Shown here in pieces: positions 9,301 through 11,343 of a DNA stretch of 11,343 nucleotides (within the stretch, counting starts at the first letter, position 1; the number at the start of each line of letters is the position of its first letter). The notes below the pieces were generated by a model that saw nothing but the letters and a program-made list of their open reading frames with translations, was not told where the DNA came from and did not search any database. Origin of the DNA: CAYTCZ01 sp964436315 (lineage in GTDB: Bacteria; Actinomycetota; Thermoleophilia; Gaiellales; Gaiellaceae); NCBI GenBank assembly GCA_964436315.1, contig CAYTCZ010000123.1, positions 1 to 11,343 on the forward strand. The letters run 5' to 3'. Both the position numbers and the translations under genes were made by a program.

Positions 9301-9919
9301 AGGCGTTCTGAACCGGAACGACATATGGCGCCCGTGCGACCACTTCCGGCTCGGTCGAGAACCGAGGATCGATGCGGACGGGATCAATAGCCTCGGCGAG
9401 GTCGCCGGGATTGAAGTTGGGGGTGCCTGCAACGCCCCACGGAAGTACCGAATCCGCGAGCGTCGAGAATCGGTATCCCATGCAAGTGTAAAACGCCTGG
9501 AGCTGCGCCCCCGTTCGCCCACACGGTATGATCGGCTCACTCTGACCGTCGGTCTGAAAGTCGGATACGTCGACTAGGCTCTCGAATGCTTCGTCACCAG
9601 CGGGTGGCGCGTACTGCGTCTCATCGTATGGCGGAAGGAAGTTGAACCGGCCTTCAGAGGGATCGGCACAGGTCTCCGCCAGCTCGCGCTCGAAAAGGGA
9701 GAAGTCCGTGCCGGTGGCGCGTTCCACCCATACCCGACTGGTCGCATGGGGAGTCGCGTCCGGCTCCTCACTCCGCTTCAGGATGAAGCTTCGGCCCACC
9801 CCCGGTCGGATGAAGGGGTCATCCGCCCGCGGCGGTGCAGCTATAGGCTCACCGGTGCAGGCCGCCACCAACGACAGGGTCAACGAGTAAAAGAGCGTGC
9901 GATGGAGGCTGGGTTTCAT
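3323..9919 (-). CDS. Giant lipoprotein with a C-terminal half resembling the Tc toxin A subunit (TcA)
   Basis: 2198 residues. The N-terminus MKPSLHRTLFYSLTLSLVAAC is a lipoprotein signal with lipobox L-V-A-A-C (Cys21, Thr +2). Residues to about 1350 match no family I know; they include a helical stretch near 250-330 (IQEALDQSQEAVDLSRAK), beta-rich parts and Cys-rich modules at 820-848 and around 905. From about 1355 the protein is strongly helical. Ala/Gly-rich hydrophobic residues 1466-1500 are followed by a coiled coil, then YEAAKNRAIRMAWIARRALE (1591-1610) and LYVGEYVRRLELTLESYRFR (1661-1680). These recall the TcA core patterns AYxLAxxxAKRAERAYRFEL and GERLxxDLxxMExAYLxxNxREYELTK. A third Cys-rich module lies near 1840-1870 between beta-rich segments. 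The C-terminus, RLEDVQVLLNYRYWTRFE, resembles the TcA ending DVILHxRYTAR. TcA forms a pentameric helical pore that docks TcB-TcC, and the length is in the TcA range. The SpvB/TcB-like gene two genes on supports the match. The lipid anchor and Cys modules are unlike classical TcA. The lipoprotein call is firm; TcA homology is moderate. Confidence 0.8.
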   Translation of the reverse strand: MKPSLHRTLFYSLTLSLVAACTGEPIAAPPRADDPFIRPGVGRSFILKRSEEPDATPHATSRVWVERATGTDFSLFERELAETCADPSEGRFNFLPPYDETQYAPPAGDEAFESLVDVSDFQTDGQSEPIIPCGRTGAQLQAFYTCMGYRFSTLADSVLPWGVAGTPNFNPGDLAEAIDPVRIDPRFSTEPEVVARAPYVVPVQNASDSATLALLAADYFRRSALVGAASVDPAICQDSSALSAQVLAGGLGEQGGLDEDRFTTLGFVLMAGIQEALDQSQEAVDLSRAKISAAAREKLSADGDEARARTELWRGAVDSRLEMAGLLAGVPWNLFEPPKDGELTMLGAVVPPSALPTGAMPIADTTRTDPEVGRARDVLTQLGVDIRLTDEQLNSGMLEQRVRAAFTEDFPVAAEDLDAEVTTDDEFIMTMGLAPSLLRSAADQLLTGAEVAGRTLVDDPDRPGRIRGLQSQVPLSGAFLFASTAGAGHFDEFRSSYEPDAPSFAYAYRGHLNALDFVAGATRRAVAGHGDALERAAQELAGATDRQIREEIPMRLAFCVGPPAPTTAAITLPSSAFLKLYGVNPGLTDERASQIYEVWLGDAGLECATTGAISGVDCDPADYRFTTAPMVVDDASDSGLGSGAVVWELSSDGLPPLVAEAASYRIYVTRRVDGPGSAREDLAGIDLEPGDDEGETSRCLTVPVGEDVNEETTEAVGSSTPEPSEPSMSCAGLEFEFELPLEDELTEASTGRDDIESSFARFLSLARQAADEADLLGEQLIEQGLSADQRAEQARDELETICGGVVNVADLMPEVAPVSCSSDADCTDGCPDDASDEECSRYCDDGFCVGSIASLPSLNDTDRASLERCIGAAGVQSVTLGQDPLCVYRLDGGPPCKCPGNEEACEDAPACPHRPRGTETCDDVYGDLIASSGLDGLRTERVTPLQLVDPSEVGGGEPPDCYSLARLRSESFLFTTRDDVLDNVLSQSWLSQAGTRAAASSIRVQGDYLGFMSITRGGKDWLSTGSFRDGYEPAASNFPCEADSRAADWIGCLGAEPDAGYSLLCGLERSFAGSCTGDPDARIQAGQRLGRAVEVLAALSGAQPQLYRGGRESLPKSAIANTTTPPSWLGSVLGLSEADTRFLGQVVHFETVDDHAGGYCLSVPLERDDMLPDAEDVVLAVSPRRPLFIDGLRREDFGPGRPGVDWLCLADRPFGSDTDNPDPFIPTEPDAAELVLDGDDESQARQVRTLLWDLSRSETGVVGRSPAYASYTVRGLLEATSRSRDARLSNVTEVIGEPQYASPRRRYDAGLGQYVGTQDITHGEVLDALELACLASEQGPSGCSADLSVLPNIENAADLVKLERYLDCAASRIEQIADQIILPDLPSDLVVDLRERIVTATVPANRGVQGETVAQLRGALEDIHASTRIIGTVLRDFSLNMQIIRGTLTIDQLEQKLTRLQTVGQIAQAVVNCASGGFGAAAACGAAATQIAVAVGTQIFREQIMDVERQQTLANALLQFSAAMDRLNEAQRGLAQSTANVSSLIAQHGRNKESARRAAARVLGLDRDDVGREYNVNRVLRARNSLLADRYEAAKNRAIRMAWIARRALEQRIGFDLSTMSEDLDLVEAPATWADRVCSLTGIDYDTLRNPDLPIPEFDDLYVGEYVRRLELTLESYRFRYPFTDGDDSVVLSLRDDLQKTRVQCFLPEANLLASSGDFLAAPPAGEPPAVGGWIRTCDAGEYCGALLPVSETIGSGDGAIREGPFMSFEEEGLLRPGGDAVAFELQAAAPIDGFGGLDPTEARSVAPGWSQAGSLVAGTYYATWYERLAEPILPTAAQEAACATECDGACDPAHTRCSCLERCRSQACGEASPGAPSLGVEVVGLRGDSDPPAVDVTGAMYLAPTSDPWVDACRWRRAFAEVDMLETTDARIAFTFAAGGDPGDLEPVVWAAAQLETPPSVDGAMTFAPSAFIGTNEEALRIALCSDDRGEAFRTGLTWRYGCDQLCPDGFGSSCSADREGGRVVDRCYYETTFGITLDDIERGDLILSGGFALGNFNYRHIGLGVNVVGTGVLDCSNSRTPDACYSSGFVPYSLRHDGPYRVRNHEGTVFPPADRPDQLFVGNIEHAKGLAAERFLTNPVSSADQSLMSGYVRGEFLGRPLEGNYTLRIWDVEGLDWSRLEDVQVLLNYRYWTRFE

Positions 9920-9930
9920 GGGATCTGCCG

Positions 9931-11316
9931 TCAGGGAACGAGGTCGCCGATGAGGGTCACGAGGTTGGCTCGAGCCGTATCCCAGCCCGCGCGGTCATAG
10001 ATGAGCAGGTGCTCGGACCGAACACCCAGGTCGGCCGCCATGGCCTGGAGCTGGTCGACGGCGTCGATGCTCGGAGCGTCGCGATTCGTGGTCTCCACCA
10101 TCATCACGACTTCGACGTTCGCGGCTCGAACCTGCGCGACCGTGTCAGCCCACGTGGCGGGCGACGGACTGATGCCGGCGTACGGCTCCCAGATGCCACC
10201 CGTCAGGTCCGGGCCGCCATGCTGGGGGAGGTCAGCGAAGAAGATGACGACCCGTCGAGAGCGTGGGCGCCAACATGCCCACCCTCCTTCACGACCGGCT
10301 TCGCACGCCGTTGCGGCCTGCGCCTCTGGATGCGGGGTACCACCCGCAACGGACCAGAGCGCTTCGATCCCACTGCCGCCGAGGTCAGCACCGTGGCTGG
10401 CGCTACGAGTGTTGGAAAAGCGAGTGCTCACCACGACACCGTTGTCGAGAGGTTCGCTATGCCGGAAGAGGGCAGTGTCCTCGTCTCTTCCGTAGGGGCC
10501 GACAGGAAAGTCGCCGTAGCTGACGATACCCATGTGAAACCCCGGGAAGAACTCCACGAAGAGTGGCTCCGTCACGTCAGTCCGAAGGCCCATAGCGAGC
10601 TGCACGAAGCCGGCCCCGGGCTCGGGTCGCTCGCTGACGCTGGTCTCCAATCGATCGGGCACCACGACCATGACGTCGATCTCCGGCTTCGTACCGCAGC
10701 CCAGGATCTCTTCGTGCTCGCAGGATTCGGTGCATCGCGTCTCGCGCCACTCACCGCCAGGGCACCCGTCCTGGATCGCCTCGCGGGTCCCGGGCTCGCA
10801 GACCCCGCCTTCGTCCATACACTCCGCGTCTTCTTCCCACTGGCACGTCGAAGTGCAGCGGGCGATTCTCGTGCCGCACATTCCGCAAGTGCGGTCCTCG
10901 GTGGTCCCTGGTTCACAGACCCCCATCCCGGTGCAAGCGCCGAGTAGCTCCCAGGTTCCCCCGGCGGTGCAGAACCTCTCTTGGGTCCCGCACATGCCAC
11001 ACGAGATGGTCTCCGTGCTCCCTGGCGAGTCGCAGGTACCGGCGTCCGTTGGAACGAAGGCGTCTTCCTCGGAGAACCCATCGACAGGCTCCGACGCATC
11101 GCTGGCGACGCTCATGTCGGCTCCTGCGTCGACCTCGGAATCATCGGACGACGAGTCTCCGCATCCCACGACGGCGAGGCCCATCGTCACGCAAGTCAGG
11201 CAGTAGACAAGTGGTGTCGCCCACCGGTTCACGCTGATCGCAGGTCGAGCGAAAGCGGACGGCTCTGCTCCCCCCACACGACCTCTCTGACCCACATCAG
11301 GGACAACGAGTCCCAT
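9931..11316 (-). CDS. Lipoprotein with three Cys-rich repeats and a C-terminal VWA/integrin-like domain
   Basis: 461 residues if started at the ATG at 11316, which has GGGGGAGGT five bases upstream. A GTG at 11322 directly abuts that site and is unlikely. The N-terminus is long for a signal: about 28 residues precede a hydrophobic stretch ending in the lipobox V-V-G-C (Cys52, Gly at +2). A GTG at 11232 would give a more ordinary signal peptide but has no visible ribosome site. An acidic Ser/Asp-rich linker follows. Residues about 95-207 hold three Cys-rich repeats of the form C-x-P-G-(S/T) followed by C-G-M-C-G-T in the first two. From residue about 211 the pattern IDVMVVVPDRLETS, later HGADLGGSGIEALW and VVIFFADLP follows the order of von Willebrand A or integrin-beta I-like domains. 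The metal site looks degenerate: D-x-L-x-T stands in place of D-x-S-x-S. It is the first gene of the cluster and ends 11 bp before the giant lipoprotein gene. A role in adhesion or surface binding is inference. Confidence 0.75.
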   Translation of the reverse strand: MGLVVPDVGQRGRVGGAEPSAFARPAISVNRWATPLVYCLTCVTMGLAVVGCGDSSSDDSEVDAGADMSVASDASEPVDGFSEEDAFVPTDAGTCDSPGSTETISCGMCGTQERFCTAGGTWELLGACTGMGVCEPGTTEDRTCGMCGTRIARCTSTCQWEEDAECMDEGGVCEPGTREAIQDGCPGGEWRETRCTESCEHEEILGCGTKPEIDVMVVVPDRLETSVSERPEPGAGFVQLAMGLRTDVTEPLFVEFFPGFHMGIVSYGDFPVGPYGRDEDTALFRHSEPLDNGVVVSTRFSNTRSASHGADLGGSGIEALWSVAGGTPHPEAQAATACEAGREGGWACWRPRSRRVVIFFADLPQHGGPDLTGGIWEPYAGISPSPATWADTVAQVRAANVEVVMMVETTNRDAPSIDAVDQLQAMAADLGVRSEHLLIYDRAGWDTARANLVTLIGDLVP

Positions 11317-11320
11317 GGTC

Positions 11321-11329
11321 ACCTCCCCC
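11321..11329 (-). promoter_or_regulatory. Shine-Dalgarno site of the first gene
   Basis: On the minus strand this reads GGGGGAGGT, with GGAGG five bases before the ATG at 11316. It decides the start of the first gene against the GTG at 11322. It is the only strong ribosome binding site seen at any of the four gene starts. Any promoter must lie beyond the right edge. Confidence 0.75.
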
Positions 11330-11343
11330 GCGGATCGCCCCCG

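Noticed and set aside
11320..11322. GTG as start of the first gene
   Set aside because: The GGGGGAG element directly abuts it with no spacing, whereas the ATG six bases on is at normal distance.
1..11343. CRISPR array, tRNA, insertion sequence or inverted-repeat terminator
   Set aside because: No spaced direct repeats, transposase frames or tRNA-like blocks were noticed, and gaps between genes are 11 bp or less, leaving no room for them.

Overview
The window is a compact block of four protein genes, all on the minus strand and together filling almost all of its 11.3 kb. Gene order in the direction of transcription (right to left) is: a lipoprotein with Cys-rich repeats and a von Willebrand A-like domain (11316-9931), a 2198-residue giant lipoprotein (9919-3323), a lipoprotein with a myxobacterial Cys-rich repeat and seven propeller-like repeats (3323-1704), and the N-terminal 566 residues of an SpvB/TcB-like protein that runs off the left edge (1699-2). 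The gaps are 11 bp, a 1-base TAATG overlap, and 4 bp. Only the first gene has a clear Shine-Dalgarno sequence. This looks like one translationally coupled operon whose promoter lies to the right of the window and whose 3' end lies to its left. No tRNA, rRNA, insertion sequence, CRISPR array or terminator was seen.

The base composition is high-GC. The proteins carry D/A-rich linkers after lipoprotein signals and a CGDG...CDDGN...C cysteine repeat, the repeat type named after Myxococcus. These point to a myxobacterium (Myxococcota), possibly of the Sandaracinus/Polyangiales type. The genus is inferred from style only.

The most interesting reading is that the locus encodes an exported, surface-tethered relative of the Tc (ABC) toxin complexes. 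The last gene begins with an unmistakable SpvB domain followed by a Ca-binding-type D-x-N-x-D-G motif, which is the start of a TcB subunit. The giant lipoprotein ends in a layout that resembles TcA: a long helical region with an Ala/Gly-rich hydrophobic segment, a tail like the TcA helical core, and a C-terminal beta domain closing with a motif like the TcA end. Canonical Tc subunits lack Sec signals. Here the TcA-like protein has a lipobox and Cys modules, and the TcB-like protein has a Sec signal peptide. The VWA-like and propeller lipoproteins would be extra surface components not known from classical Tc loci. TcB is well supported. The TcA assignment rests on remembered family patterns and needs a profile or structure search.
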